A stretch of DNA of 64,000 bases, from NCBI GenBank assembly GCA_003240755.1, contig QFNF01000004.1:1-64000 (forward strand), read 5' to 3'. Position 1 is the first letter of the stretch. Each line of letters starts with the position of its first letter. A program made the translations under genes and the position numbers. Below are positions 17,584 through 25,881 of this stretch, one piece after another. Under the pieces are notes generated by a model. It had not been told where the DNA came from. It saw nothing but the letters and a program-made list of their open reading frames with translations, and did not search any database. The stretch is from Sphingomonas hengshuiensis. Its GTDB lineage: Bacteria; Pseudomonadota; Alphaproteobacteria; Sphingomonadales; Sphingomonadaceae.

Positions 17584-18617
17584 CGTTGCCGCTCCAGTAC
17601 GCGACGGACATGCGGCGCGATCAGGTCGAGCGGGAGCGAGAGGGCGCCGGCACGCTGCGCGGCGGCGGGCATGCCATAGACGACCGATGTGCTGGCGTCC
17701 TCCGCCACCGCCTGTCCACCCGCTGCCAACAACGCCCGGACGCCGGCTGCACCGTCTTCGCCCATGCCGGTCAGTACCACGGCCAGCGCCGCGCCGTCGA
17801 GCGCGACCGCGGCACTTTCGATCAGGCGGGTGGCGGACGGACGCTGGCCGCCGACCGGCCCGTCGGTGGCGATGCGCAGCGTGCCGCCCCGCGCGACGAC
17901 CAGATGGGCATTGCCCGGCGCGACATGGATCGCGCCGGCGGCGGGCGTGTCGCCACCGCGCGCGATCTCGACGCGTTGCGGCACCACGCTGTCGAGCCAG
18001 CTTGCGAAACCGGACATGAAGCTGGCGCCCATATGCTGCACCAGCAGCACCGGCACCGGCAGGTCGGCGGGCAGCGCGCCGAACAGGCGGGCGAGCGCGG
18101 GGGGGCCGCCGGTCGATGCCGCGACCAGCAGCATCGACGCGCCACGCTGTCGCGGCGGCTGGACCGGGACCGGCGATATCGCATGCATCCGGCGGCGGAC
18201 GACCGCCACCTCGCTCATGATCGCCAACTGCGTGCGTATTTCATGCGCGACCTGCGCATAGGCGGCGTCGCCCAGCCCCACCGGCTTTTCGACGACCGAC
18301 AGCGCACCGGCGCGCAACGCGTCCATGCTGGTCCCCATCGCGCCACCGTCCATGCTGGCGGAGATGACCACGATCGGGGTCGGATGGTCGGCCATGATCC
18401 GGCGCGTCGCCTCCAGCCCGTCGATGCCGGGCAGGCGGATATCCATCGAGATGACGTCGGGCCGCAGGCTGGGCAGCGCCGCGATCGCCTCCTCGGCGGT
18501 CGCGAAGCTGCCGGCGACGGTCAGGCGCGGGTCGCTGCCGATGATATGGGTCAGCAGGGTCCGGACGACCCCCGAATCCTCGACGATCATCACGCGCGCG
18601 GGAAGGTTTTTCGGCAT
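17580..18617 (-). CDS. cheB: CheB-type protein-glutamate methylesterase
   Basis: The 345-residue product has an N-terminal receiver (VMIVEDSGVVRTLL, acceptor Asp near residue 57 in ISMDIRLPGIDG) and a C-terminal methylesterase domain. The catalytic triad is visible: Ser in AASTGGP near residue 166, His in VQHMG near 193 and Asp in LTGMGEDG near 286. It removes methyl groups from the operon's receptor, giving adaptation, and is switched on by phosphorylation from the CheA protein. The WspF protein of the Wsp system has the same layout. It lies 5 bases after cheA and overlaps the next kinase by GTGA. Confidence 0.93.
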   Translation of the reverse strand: MPKNLPARVMIVEDSGVVRTLLTHIIGSDPRLTVAGSFATAEEAIAALPSLRPDVISMDIRLPGIDGLEATRRIMADHPTPIVVISASMDGGAMGTSMDALRAGALSVVEKPVGLGDAAYAQVAHEIRTQLAIMSEVAVVRRRMHAISPVPVQPPRQRGASMLLVAASTGGPPALARLFGALPADLPVPVLLVQHMGASFMSGFASWLDSVVPQRVEIARGGDTPAAGAIHVAPGNAHLVVARGGTLRIATDGPVGGQRPSATRLIESAAVALDGAALAVVLTGMGEDGAAGVRALLAAGGQAVAEDASTSVVYGMPAAAQRAGALSLPLDLIAPHVRRVLERQR

Positions 18618-18622
18618 GGCGA

Positions 18623-20623
18623 TCAGATCAACTGCTGAACGACGCCGATCAACATTCCCTGATCGAAATCCTGCTTGGTGACATAGGCGTCGGCGCCGAG
18701 GCTCAAACCGCGTTCGATATCGTCGGGGCTGTTGCGTGAGGTCATCATGATGACCGGTAAAGTTTTGAGCGCCGGATCGTTCCGGATCGCGGCCAGCAGG
18801 CCGAAGCCGTCCATGCGCGGCATTTCGACATCGGCGACGACCAGGTCGATCGCGTCCAGCCCGGAACGGAGCCGTTCGAGGCCGGCCAGCCCGTCGACCT
18901 CCACCAGCACGCGATATCCCTGTGCCTCGAGGATGCTGCGCTCCAGCGTCCGGGTGGTGATCGAATCGTCGACGACGAGGATCGTCCTGGTCGTCGGCGC
19001 CGCATGGGGGGTGGCGAACGGCCGGGGCGGCGCGGCGGTGCGGTCGCGGACGACATGGACCGGGTCGAGCACCAGCACGACCTCTCCGTTCAGCAGCACG
19101 GTGCCGAGGATCACCGGCAGATCGGCGGCGATGGCGGCGGCGTCCCCGACCAGCAGCGCGCGTACCTCCCGCAGCGCATCGACGATCAGGACGCGGCGCA
19201 CGCCGTCGGCGGCGATCACCACGGCATATGGCGGACCGGCCGGTTCGGCGGCGCCCGCACCGATCGCATCGGCAAGGTGCACCACCGGGACGGGCGTGCC
19301 ATCGATCGGCAGCATCACTTCGGCCCCGCTGGGCGTCAGGTCGGCCGGATCGATCCGGCGCACCTCGCGCACCGCATCGGCGGGCAGCGCGCAGCGCATG
19401 TCCCCGACCTCGACCAGCAGCAGCGTGCGGCGGGTGAGCGTCACCGGCACCGCGATCGTCACGACCGTACCGCCGCCCGGGGCCGGCGCGATCGTGGCGG
19501 TGCCGTGCAGCCGGCGCGCGACCTCCGCCACGACCGACAGGCCGATGCCGCGCCCGGCAACCTCGTCCAGCCGGTCGGCGGTCGACAGGCCCTGTTCGAA
19601 CAGCAGCGCGTGGAGCGCCGCGCCGCGCGGGGGCGGGGCGTCCGGTGCGATCAGCCCGGCGGCCCGGGCGCGGCGGACGATGGCGGCATCGTCCAGCCCG
19701 GCGCCGTCGTCGCGGATCGCGATCGTCATCCGCCCGCGATCGATCCGGGTGTCGATCGTGATCGTGCCCCCGTCCTCCTTTCCCGCGGCGCGGCGGCGCT
19801 CGGGTGGCTCGATGCCGTGGCGCACCGCGTTGCGCAGGACATGGAGCAGCGGATCGCGCAGGGCATTGAGGACGCGGCGGTCCGCCTCGCCATCGCCATC
19901 GGTCGTGACGAGGCGCGCTGCCTTGCCCTCCGCCGCGGCAAGTTCGCGCACGGCGCGTTCATAGCCGTCGAACAGCGTCGCCACGGGTTGCAGCAGCAGC
20001 CGTTCGCCGTCCCGTTCCAGTTCGACGCTCGATCGGTCGAGCGAGTCGCGCAGCCGCCCGTGCAGGCGGCGGATGCGGTCGAGTTCGCCGGTCGCCTGGC
20101 GCAGGCGGCGGGCGGCCTCGCTGTCGCCGGCGGTGGCGAGCAGCGGGGCGAGGGCGGCAAGATCGTCGGCAAGGCCGCTCAGCCGGTCGGCGACCAGGCC
20201 CTGTTCGGCGACCTGCGTCGCCATGACGTGCAGCGACTGGCCCAGCCGCTCCACCCGGTTCCCCGAAATGGCGACGCGGCGTTCGGGATCGGCATCCGGC
20301 GCGACATCCGGGGCGGTGGGGGTCGCGCCGTCCTCGATCGCATCGGCCAGCCGTTGCAGTTCGGCGATGGCGGCGCCGTCCATCGCGCGGTCGCCGCGTT
20401 CGATGGCAAGCAGCAGCGCTTCGGCTTCGTGCGCCGCCGCCTCGCTGGTCGGCAGCTCGACGGCGCGGGCGGCCCCTTTCAGGCTGTGCGCGCGGCGGCT
20501 GAACTCGCGCAGGTCGACGCTCCGCCCGGCAGCGGCGTCGGCCAGCGCCGCGCGGATGCCGGCCATGTGTTCGGCCAGTTCCGACGCGAACGCCGCCAGC
20601 AATTCGGCCTGAAGCTCGTCCAC
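18623..20623 (-). CDS. Hybrid chemosensory kinase CheA-REC (WspE/CheA3-like)
   Basis: The 666-residue cytosolic kinase has an HPt domain with the phosphorylatable His near residue 46 (RRAHSLKGAARAVEL), no evident P2 domain, a dimerisation and HATPase region (NAVRHGIEPPERR, RDDGAGLD, AGRGIGLSVVAEV), a CheW-like P5 domain and a C-terminal receiver (ILVVDDSITTRTLERSIL, LVVADVEMPRMDG near residue 597, IMMTSRNSPDD). Fusion to a receiver is typical of alternative-function systems such as Wsp, Frz and Che3, not flagellar CheA. It starts with GTG, is 16 bases from the receptor gene and is followed by cheB. Confidence 0.92.
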   Translation of the reverse strand: MDELQAELLAAFASELAEHMAGIRAALADAAAGRSVDLREFSRRAHSLKGAARAVELPTSEAAAHEAEALLLAIERGDRAMDGAAIAELQRLADAIEDGATPTAPDVAPDADPERRVAISGNRVERLGQSLHVMATQVAEQGLVADRLSGLADDLAALAPLLATAGDSEAARRLRQATGELDRIRRLHGRLRDSLDRSSVELERDGERLLLQPVATLFDGYERAVRELAAAEGKAARLVTTDGDGEADRRVLNALRDPLLHVLRNAVRHGIEPPERRRAAGKEDGGTITIDTRIDRGRMTIAIRDDGAGLDDAAIVRRARAAGLIAPDAPPPRGAALHALLFEQGLSTADRLDEVAGRGIGLSVVAEVARRLHGTATIAPAPGGGTVVTIAVPVTLTRRTLLLVEVGDMRCALPADAVREVRRIDPADLTPSGAEVMLPIDGTPVPVVHLADAIGAGAAEPAGPPYAVVIAADGVRRVLIVDALREVRALLVGDAAAIAADLPVILGTVLLNGEVVLVLDPVHVVRDRTAAPPRPFATPHAAPTTRTILVVDDSITTRTLERSILEAQGYRVLVEVDGLAGLERLRSGLDAIDLVVADVEMPRMDGFGLLAAIRNDPALKTLPVIMMTSRNSPDDIERGLSLGADAYVTKQDFDQGMLIGVVQQLI

Positions 20624-20639
20624 CCTGGGCCTGCCCCCG

Positions 20640-22298
20640 TCAGAGCCGGTAGCGTTCGGTCAGCCCGACCAGCGCGCGCGACAATTCGCCGAGATCGCTG
20701 GCGGCCTGATCGAGCTGGCGGGTCGAGGCGGCGGTCTGTTGCGATGCCTCGCGGATATTCTGCAGCGCGATCGTGACCTGTTCGATACCGATCTGCTGCT
20801 GGTTGGTCGATGCGACGATCTGTTGGAAGGTCTGGACGTTTTCCTGCACGCGCGCGGCCAGTTCCTCGATCGCGGCATGGCCGGCATCGGTGCGTTCCTT
20901 GCCCGATGCGACGCGCTTGACCGCTTCCTCGGTCAGCATCACCGACGAATTGATGCCGCGCTGGATATCACCGAGGATCGAGCGGACGTTGCGCGTCGCA
21001 CCCTTCGCCTGATCGGCCAGCAGCTTCATTTCCGATGCGACGATCGCGAAGCTGCGCCCCTGTTCGCCGGCCGCCGCCGCCTCGATCGAGGCGTTGAGCG
21101 CGAGGAGGTGCGAGCGTTCGGACACGTCGTTGACGGTCGCGATGATGTCGCCGATCGCCTGGGTCTTCTCGGACAGCGCGACGATGTTGGTCGCGACCGC
21201 TTCGGCCTGTTCGCGGATTGCGTCCATCGCGCGGGCGGTGTCGCCGACCGCCGACAGGCCGGCGTCGCTGACCTGCGCGGTCGCCTGTGCCTGGGCGATC
21301 ACCTCCTGCGCGCGGCGGGTGATCTGTGCGCCGCTGTGGGTGATCTGATCGACGGTGGCGGCGGTTTCCTGTACCGCGGCCAACTGTTCCTCGACCGAGG
21401 CCGCCTGTTCCTGCGTCGAGGCGCGGATCTCGGTCGTCGCCGCGTTCAGGTCGTTCGTCGCGGCGCGGTTCTGCGTCGCGATGGTGCGCAGGCCGCCGAC
21501 CATGTCGTTCAGCGTGCGGCCGAGCCGGCCCAGCTCGTCCTGGCCGGTCGCGTCGGTGGTGGTCGACAGGTCGCCTTCGCCGATGCGGCCGACGAACCGC
21601 ATGAAATTGTCCAGCGGGCGGACGATGGAGCGCCGGATGGCGACGGCGACGGCGACGGCGATGAGGATCGCGAGCAGCAGGCCGAGGGTGATCGACAGGC
21701 GGCTGGCATTATACACGTCCCGGGTCGCGTCGCGTCCCTTTTCGATCGCGACGTTCAGCGTCTCGCGCGCCTGCGACACGCGGGTGACGGTGCTGGCATG
21801 GTCGCGCACGATATCGGGCTCGACCGCCAGCACGCCGGCACGGTCGCCATTGGCGATCGCGGTCAGTTGCGTGTCGACATCGGCGCGGGTCTGCGCCAGC
21901 GCCCGCTCGGCATCGGCGAGCTGGCGCACCATCCGCGCCCAGAGTTCGGAACGGGTGCCGGTCACGGCGCTCGCGCGATAGGCCTCGGCCGCGCGGCCCT
22001 GTTCGGCGATGCCGCGCTGCGCCTCGTCGATCGCCGCGCGCCAGCCGGTGGTGGCTTCGCGGACGCCGGCGGTGTTGCCGGTCAGGAACGACTGGACCAG
22101 CGCCGAACGATATTCGACCTTGCGGGACAAGGCGTGGTCGACGCGGTTGAGCGCCTCCATCGAGGCGAGGTCGCGTTCGACGATCATGTCGACGGTCGTG
22201 CGGACGTCGCCGATCTGGACGAGCGCATAGACGCCGAGGGCGAGGAGGATCGCGGTGAGGGCCGCGAAGCCGGCGGCGATCCTGGTGGAGACGGACAA
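20640..22298 (-). CDS. Methyl-accepting chemotaxis protein (WspA-like receptor)
   Basis: The 552-residue inner-membrane receptor has a first helix (IAAGFAALTAILLALGVYALVQIG), a four-helix-bundle periplasmic sensor to about residue 185, a second helix (LSITLGLLLAILIAVAVAVAI), a HAMP domain (RRSIVRPLDNFMRFVGRIGEGDLS) and a long cytoplasmic coiled coil. The kinase-contacting tip reads SERSHLLALNASIEAAAAGEQGRSFAIVASEMK and is followed by RSILGDIQRGINSSVMLTEE, a pattern also seen in WspA-type receptors. The start is TTG at 22298, supported by a strong AGGAAGG site about 7 bases upstream that overlaps the end of cheW. No C-terminal CheR-tethering pentapeptide is seen. The ligand is unknown. Confidence 0.9.
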   Translation of the reverse strand: MSVSTRIAAGFAALTAILLALGVYALVQIGDVRTTVDMIVERDLASMEALNRVDHALSRKVEYRSALVQSFLTGNTAGVREATTGWRAAIDEAQRGIAEQGRAAEAYRASAVTGTRSELWARMVRQLADAERALAQTRADVDTQLTAIANGDRAGVLAVEPDIVRDHASTVTRVSQARETLNVAIEKGRDATRDVYNASRLSITLGLLLAILIAVAVAVAIRRSIVRPLDNFMRFVGRIGEGDLSTTTDATGQDELGRLGRTLNDMVGGLRTIATQNRAATNDLNAATTEIRASTQEQAASVEEQLAAVQETAATVDQITHSGAQITRRAQEVIAQAQATAQVSDAGLSAVGDTARAMDAIREQAEAVATNIVALSEKTQAIGDIIATVNDVSERSHLLALNASIEAAAAGEQGRSFAIVASEMKLLADQAKGATRNVRSILGDIQRGINSSVMLTEEAVKRVASGKERTDAGHAAIEELAARVQENVQTFQQIVASTNQQQIGIEQVTIALQNIREASQQTAASTRQLDQAASDLGELSRALVGLTERYRL

Positions 22299-22301
22299 TC
22301 C

Positions 22302-22811
22302 TTATCCTTCCTGATGACGGGACGGGAGCAGCATTTCGATCAGCAGGGCCGGGTCGATGCGGGTCAGCCGCGCGTCCCCCTGCGCCACGAGGCGGGTGAG
22401 GGACGGCGGGGCATCGTCGCGCGGCACGGCCACGACGCCGGCCAGCGCATCGACCGCCAGCGCGATGCGCGGGGCGTCGTGGCGCAGGACGATCATCGCG
22501 GCGGCACCGGCGGACGTGCGGTCGAGAAGGCTGGCGAGCGCGAACAGGTTCACGACGGTCCCGCGCCATGCGACCAGCCCGAGCAGCGCGGCGGGCGGAT
22601 GGGGCAGGCGGGTGATCCTCGGCACAGGTGCCACCGAGCGGACGCGATCGATCGGCAGGCCGTGGGTCACGCCGCCCAGGTCGAAGGCGAGCAGCGTCTC
22701 CTGCGCGCGATCGACCGCCTGCGGCCGCGACAGCGCCCGCTGTCGGGCGAGCAGGATCGCGGCGATCGCATCGGCGTCGAGGCCGTCGGCGACGATCGGC
22801 GGGGCGCTCAC
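22302..22811 (-). CDS. CheW-type coupling protein (WspD position)
   Basis: The 169-residue protein has an N-terminal extension (LARQRALSRPQAV) and a CheW domain with ETLLAFDLGGVTHGLPIDRVRSVAPVPRITRLPH, LLGLVAWRGTVVNLFALASLL and ALAVDALAGVVAVPRDD. It would bridge receptor and kinase in the signalling array. It starts with GTG at 22811, overlapping the cheR stop as GTGA. This is the second CheW of the operon; two CheW proteins flanking a CheR with TPR repeats is the Wsp gene pattern. Confidence 0.87.
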   Translation of the reverse strand: MSAPPIVADGLDADAIAAILLARQRALSRPQAVDRAQETLLAFDLGGVTHGLPIDRVRSVAPVPRITRLPHPPAALLGLVAWRGTVVNLFALASLLDRTSAGAAAMIVLRHDAPRIALAVDALAGVVAVPRDDAPPSLTRLVAQGDARLTRIDPALLIEMLLPSRHQEG

Positions 22812-24064
22812 CGGGGGGTGCCGATCGCGTGGCGGATGGCGGCGGTCATCGCCCCGGCGGTCATGCCGTCGCCGCCGGCGAGTTCGGTCGCCGGGTCGAG
22901 CGCGCTGGCGACGCGCAGCGCGTTGGTCAGGCTGCGCCGCGCGTCGGGATCGCGGCCCTGCGCCAGCAGGTAATGGCCGAACTGATAATGCGCCATGGCG
23001 AAGGAGCGATCCAGATAGAGCGCGTCGCGAAAGGCACGTTCGGCGCGGTCCCTGTCCCCCGATGCCAGCGCGTCGAGCGCGGCGAAATAATGGACCGCCG
23101 CGTCGGGCGGGCGGGCTGCCGGGGGGAGCGGTGCGGGTTCGGGCCGGCGCGCCACGCGGGGGGGCGGCGGCGCGGCAGCAGGGCGGGGAGGGGGCGGCGC
23201 GAGCTCCACCGGCGGCGCCACGGGTCGGGGCTGGCTGCGAAGCGGGCGGTAGGTCAGGATGCCGGCGACCTGCGCGGTATCGGCGACGGCATCGAACCCC
23301 GGATTGGGTTCGGCATGACCGAGCAGCAGGATGCCGTCGGTCGCGAGGCGGCGCGCGAGTGCGCCGACGATCGCGGTCGCATCGTCCTGCGCGAAATAGA
23401 TCAGCACGTTGCGACACAGGATCAGGTCGTAATCGCCATAGCCGAGCGGCGCGGCGGCATCGATCATCGTCAGCAGGTTGTGGCGTTCGAACCGGGCAAT
23501 GCCGCGATAGCGATCCTTCAGCCGGTAGCGATCGCCGCTCCGGTCGAACAGTCGCTCCCGCTCCGCCTCGCCCATCGTGCGCAGCGCCCAGGCGGAATAG
23601 TCGGCGGACCGGGCGGCGGACAGCGCCGCTTCGTCGATATCGGTACCCGTCAGCACGATGCGCCAGTCGGCGATGCCGTCGCCCAGCAGGTCGGCGAGCA
23701 GGATCGCGACCGAATGCGCCTCCGCCCCGGTCGAGCAGCCGACGCTCCAGATACGAAGCCGCCGTTCGTCGCGGTTCCGCTCGATCATCGCCGGCAGGAT
23801 GGTGGTGCGCAGCGCACTGAACTGTTCGGCGAAGCGGAAGAAGAACGTCTCGTTGATTGTCACCGCGCTTTCGAGGTGCGGCCATTCGGCATCGGCCGGA
23901 TCGCGCAGCCGGTCGCGATAGGCAGCGATGGTCGCATCCCCCGTCGCTGCCATCCGGTGCGCCACGCGTTCGGCGAGCTGCGCGTCCTTGTCGATATAGT
24001 AATGATGGCCGGTGCGCGCGATCACCAGCGCCTTGACCTCGGCAAAGGCTTCGTCGGCGATCAT
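22808..24064 (-). CDS. CheR-type receptor methyltransferase with C-terminal TPR-like extension (WspC-like)
   Basis: The 418-residue product opens with the CheR N-terminal helical domain, including TINETFFFRFAEQFSALRTTILP. The SAM-binding domain follows (IWSVGCSTGAEAHSVAILLADLL near residue 108, LTGTDIDEAALSAAR, YDLILCRNVLIYF). A proline-rich linker leads to a C-terminal helical segment (HYFAALDALASGDRDRAERAFRDALYLDRSFAMAHYQFGHYLLAQGR) that reads like TPR repeats. It methylates glutamates of the operon's receptor. The TPR extension separates it from flagellar CheR and matches WspC. The start overlaps the preceding cheW stop by ATGA. Confidence 0.9.
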   Translation of the reverse strand: MIADEAFAEVKALVIARTGHHYYIDKDAQLAERVAHRMAATGDATIAAYRDRLRDPADAEWPHLESAVTINETFFFRFAEQFSALRTTILPAMIERNRDERRLRIWSVGCSTGAEAHSVAILLADLLGDGIADWRIVLTGTDIDEAALSAARSADYSAWALRTMGEAERERLFDRSGDRYRLKDRYRGIARFERHNLLTMIDAAAPLGYGDYDLILCRNVLIYFAQDDATAIVGALARRLATDGILLLGHAEPNPGFDAVADTAQVAGILTYRPLRSQPRPVAPPVELAPPPPRPAAAPPPPRVARRPEPAPLPPAARPPDAAVHYFAALDALASGDRDRAERAFRDALYLDRSFAMAHYQFGHYLLAQGRDPDARRSLTNALRVASALDPATELAGGDGMTAGAMTAAIRHAIGTPR

Positions 24065-24534
24065 GCGGCGGCCCATTGATCGCGGCGGGCATCGGCGGCG
24101 GCGGTCAGCGTCGCCAGCGCGGCGCGTTCGGCGTCGAGCAGCAGGCGGTCGGGGGCGACGAGATACGCGGTGCTGCCATCGGCCAGCGCCAGTTCGCCGA
24201 CGACCGCCGCATTCAGGCTGTGCGCGGGGTCGAGCGGGGACAGGTTCCCCTGCGCAACGTCCTCGGCACGGTCGACCAGCAGGCACAGATCGTCGCGCAG
24301 CCACACGAGATGCGCGAACAACGCGATCGCATCGACCTGCGCCTGCGGGTCGAGCAGCAGTTCGGGGGCAAGTACCGGGACCGGGCGGTCCTGCAGGGCG
24401 ACGAAGCCGAGCAACGGGCGCGGCAGGCCGGGTGCCGCGTCGATCGGCAGCATCGGCAGCACTTCGCGCACCGCCGCCATCGGCAGCGCGAGGCGGGTGG
24501 CGCCGATACGCAGGATCAGGAACGATGCGGTCAT
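24061..24534 (-). CDS. CheW-type coupling protein, first gene of the chemosensory operon (WspB position)
   Basis: The 157-residue product is CheW-like: FLILRIGATRLALPMAAVREVLPMLPIDAAPGLPRPLLGFVALQDRPVPVLAPELLL, then LCLLVDRAEDVAQ. Start 24534 (MTASF) is preferred over 24543 because the promoter-like hexamers just upstream place transcription start at about 24536, giving a leaderless message. It overlaps cheR by ATGA. Its distance from the second CheW in sequence suggests distinct roles, such as coupling to different array components. Confidence 0.82.
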   Translation of the reverse strand: MTASFLILRIGATRLALPMAAVREVLPMLPIDAAPGLPRPLLGFVALQDRPVPVLAPELLLDPQAQVDAIALFAHLVWLRDDLCLLVDRAEDVAQGNLSPLDPAHSLNAAVVGELALADGSTAYLVAPDRLLLDAERAALATLTAAADARRDQWAAA

Positions 24535-24543
24535 TACGGCCAT

Positions 24544-24572
24544 GCTATATCGTGGGTTATCGCACCTGTCAG
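24544..24572 (-). promoter_or_regulatory. Candidate sigma-70 promoter of the chemosensory operon
   Basis: On the minus strand CTGACA (24572-24567) is followed after exactly 17 bases by TATAGC (24549-24544). The match to the consensus is 5 of 6 and 4 of 6. The element lies partly inside the 3' end of mobA, upstream of the first cheW. No other gap in the operon is large enough for an obvious second promoter. Confidence 0.5.
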
Positions 24573-25105
24573 TCACGTTGCGCGGCAAGGCGAGCGAGAT
24601 CGTCGGGGGTGTTGACGTTGGCGATCAGGGCGTCGGCGACGGCGACCGCGCCGATCCGGTCGGCGAAGGCGCGGACCGATCGCGACCCGCCCCCGTCCAG
24701 CAGATGGTCGAGGACCGGCGCGGCGGCAGCCGGCCACCAGCCGATGACCGGCAGGTCGCCGAGGAAGGCGGCGGGGCCGGCCGCCGCCAATCGTCGCCGC
24801 AGATCGTAGGGCAGGAACGGCGCGTCGCATGGCACGGTCAGTAGCTGGTCGAACCCGCCCGCGGCGGCGTGGTGCAACGCCCCGGCGATGCCGCCCAGCG
24901 GGCCGAGATCGGGCGCGGGACGATCGGCCACGGCGGTCAGGCCGGGATGGCTGCGGCCGACGACGATCAGCGCATCGACCTGTTGGCCTAGGGCGGCGGC
25001 GACCCGGTCGATCAGCGCGACGCCGTCCAGCATCGCCAGTGCCTTGTCGCTGCCGAAGCGGCTGGAACGGCCGCCGCCCAGGATGGCGCCCAATATGCGG
25101 GTCAT
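24569..25105 (-). CDS. mobA: Molybdenum cofactor guanylyltransferase MobA
   Basis: The 178-residue cytosolic enzyme links GMP to molybdopterin to make the bis-MGD cofactor used by DMSO-reductase-family enzymes. The nucleotide-binding signature ILGAILGGGRSSRFGSDKALAMLDG is at the N-terminus. PAPDLGPLGGIAGALHHA, LTVPCDAPFLP and a C-terminal NVNTPDDLARL follow, all typical of MobA. The start overlaps the fdhD stop by ATGA, so it is translated with the molybdoenzyme operon and probably serves that enzyme directly. Confidence 0.92.
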   Translation of the reverse strand: MTRILGAILGGGRSSRFGSDKALAMLDGVALIDRVAAALGQQVDALIVVGRSHPGLTAVADRPAPDLGPLGGIAGALHHAAAGGFDQLLTVPCDAPFLPYDLRRRLAAAGPAAFLGDLPVIGWWPAAAAPVLDHLLDGGGSRSVRAFADRIGAVAVADALIANVNTPDDLARLAAQRD

Positions 25106-25881
25106 GCGGCGTGCAGCGTATCGCGGCGGATCGAGGTCCGCAGCGCCAGCCCGGCGGCGGCGGCGCGGTCGATCGCCAGCGTCGTCGCGGCGGACAGGGT
25201 GGCGAGCAGCGGGCAACCGGCCAGTACCGCCTTTTCGACCAGTTCGAACGAACAGCGCGAGGACAGCAGCGCGAAGCCGCCATCCCAGTCGAGCCCGGCC
25301 CGTGCCATGGCGCCGATCAGCTTGTCGAAGCCGTTGTGGCGACCGACATCCTCGCGCACCAGCCGGATGCTGCCGTCGGTCGCGCACAGCGCGGCGGCAT
25401 GGGTCGCCCCGGTCGCGCGGGCCAGCGGCTGATGATCGCGCAAGGATGCCGCCGCGGCGAAGATCGCGGCGGTGGTTGCGGCGGACTGCGCCGCGACCGC
25501 GGGCAATGGCCGCAGGGCCTGTTCGAGATTTTCGATGCCGCACAGGCCGCAGGAGGATTCGGAAATGCGGTGCCGCACCCGGTCGGCCACGCGGTCATGG
25601 CGTTCGGGCGCGAGCGTCACGCGCAGCAACGTGCCGGCATCGGTGCCATGCGATGCGACATCGATCACCTCCTCCGCCCGGTCGACCAGCCGTTCGGCCA
25701 GTACGAAGCCGTAAGCGAGGTCGTCGAGATCGGCGGGCGTCGCCATCAGCACCGCATAGCCGAGGCCGTTGACCTCGATCGCCACCGGCGCCTCCACCGC
25801 GATCGCCAGATCGCGGCGTTCGGTGTCCCCCGACAATGCCACCCGGTCGATCCGCCGGGTGGCCGAACCGTTCATCGTCAT
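25102..25881 (-). CDS. fdhD: Formate dehydrogenase accessory sulfurtransferase FdhD
   Basis: The 259-residue cytosolic protein transfers sulfur from a cysteine desulfurase to the molybdenum cofactor of FDH-type enzymes. The catalytic double-cysteine motif CGLCG is present (SESSCGLCGIENLEQAL). Family blocks EAPVAIEVNG, TPADLDDLAYGFVLAE, TGATHAAALC, REDVGRHNGFDKLIG and SSRCSFELVEKA are also seen. It overlaps the molybdoenzyme gene upstream and mobA downstream by ATGA, so structural gene and maturation factors form one unit. Confidence 0.95.
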   Translation of the reverse strand: MTMNGSATRRIDRVALSGDTERRDLAIAVEAPVAIEVNGLGYAVLMATPADLDDLAYGFVLAERLVDRAEEVIDVASHGTDAGTLLRVTLAPERHDRVADRVRHRISESSCGLCGIENLEQALRPLPAVAAQSAATTAAIFAAAASLRDHQPLARATGATHAAALCATDGSIRLVREDVGRHNGFDKLIGAMARAGLDWDGGFALLSSRCSFELVEKAVLAGCPLLATLSAATTLAIDRAAAAGLALRTSIRRDTLHAA

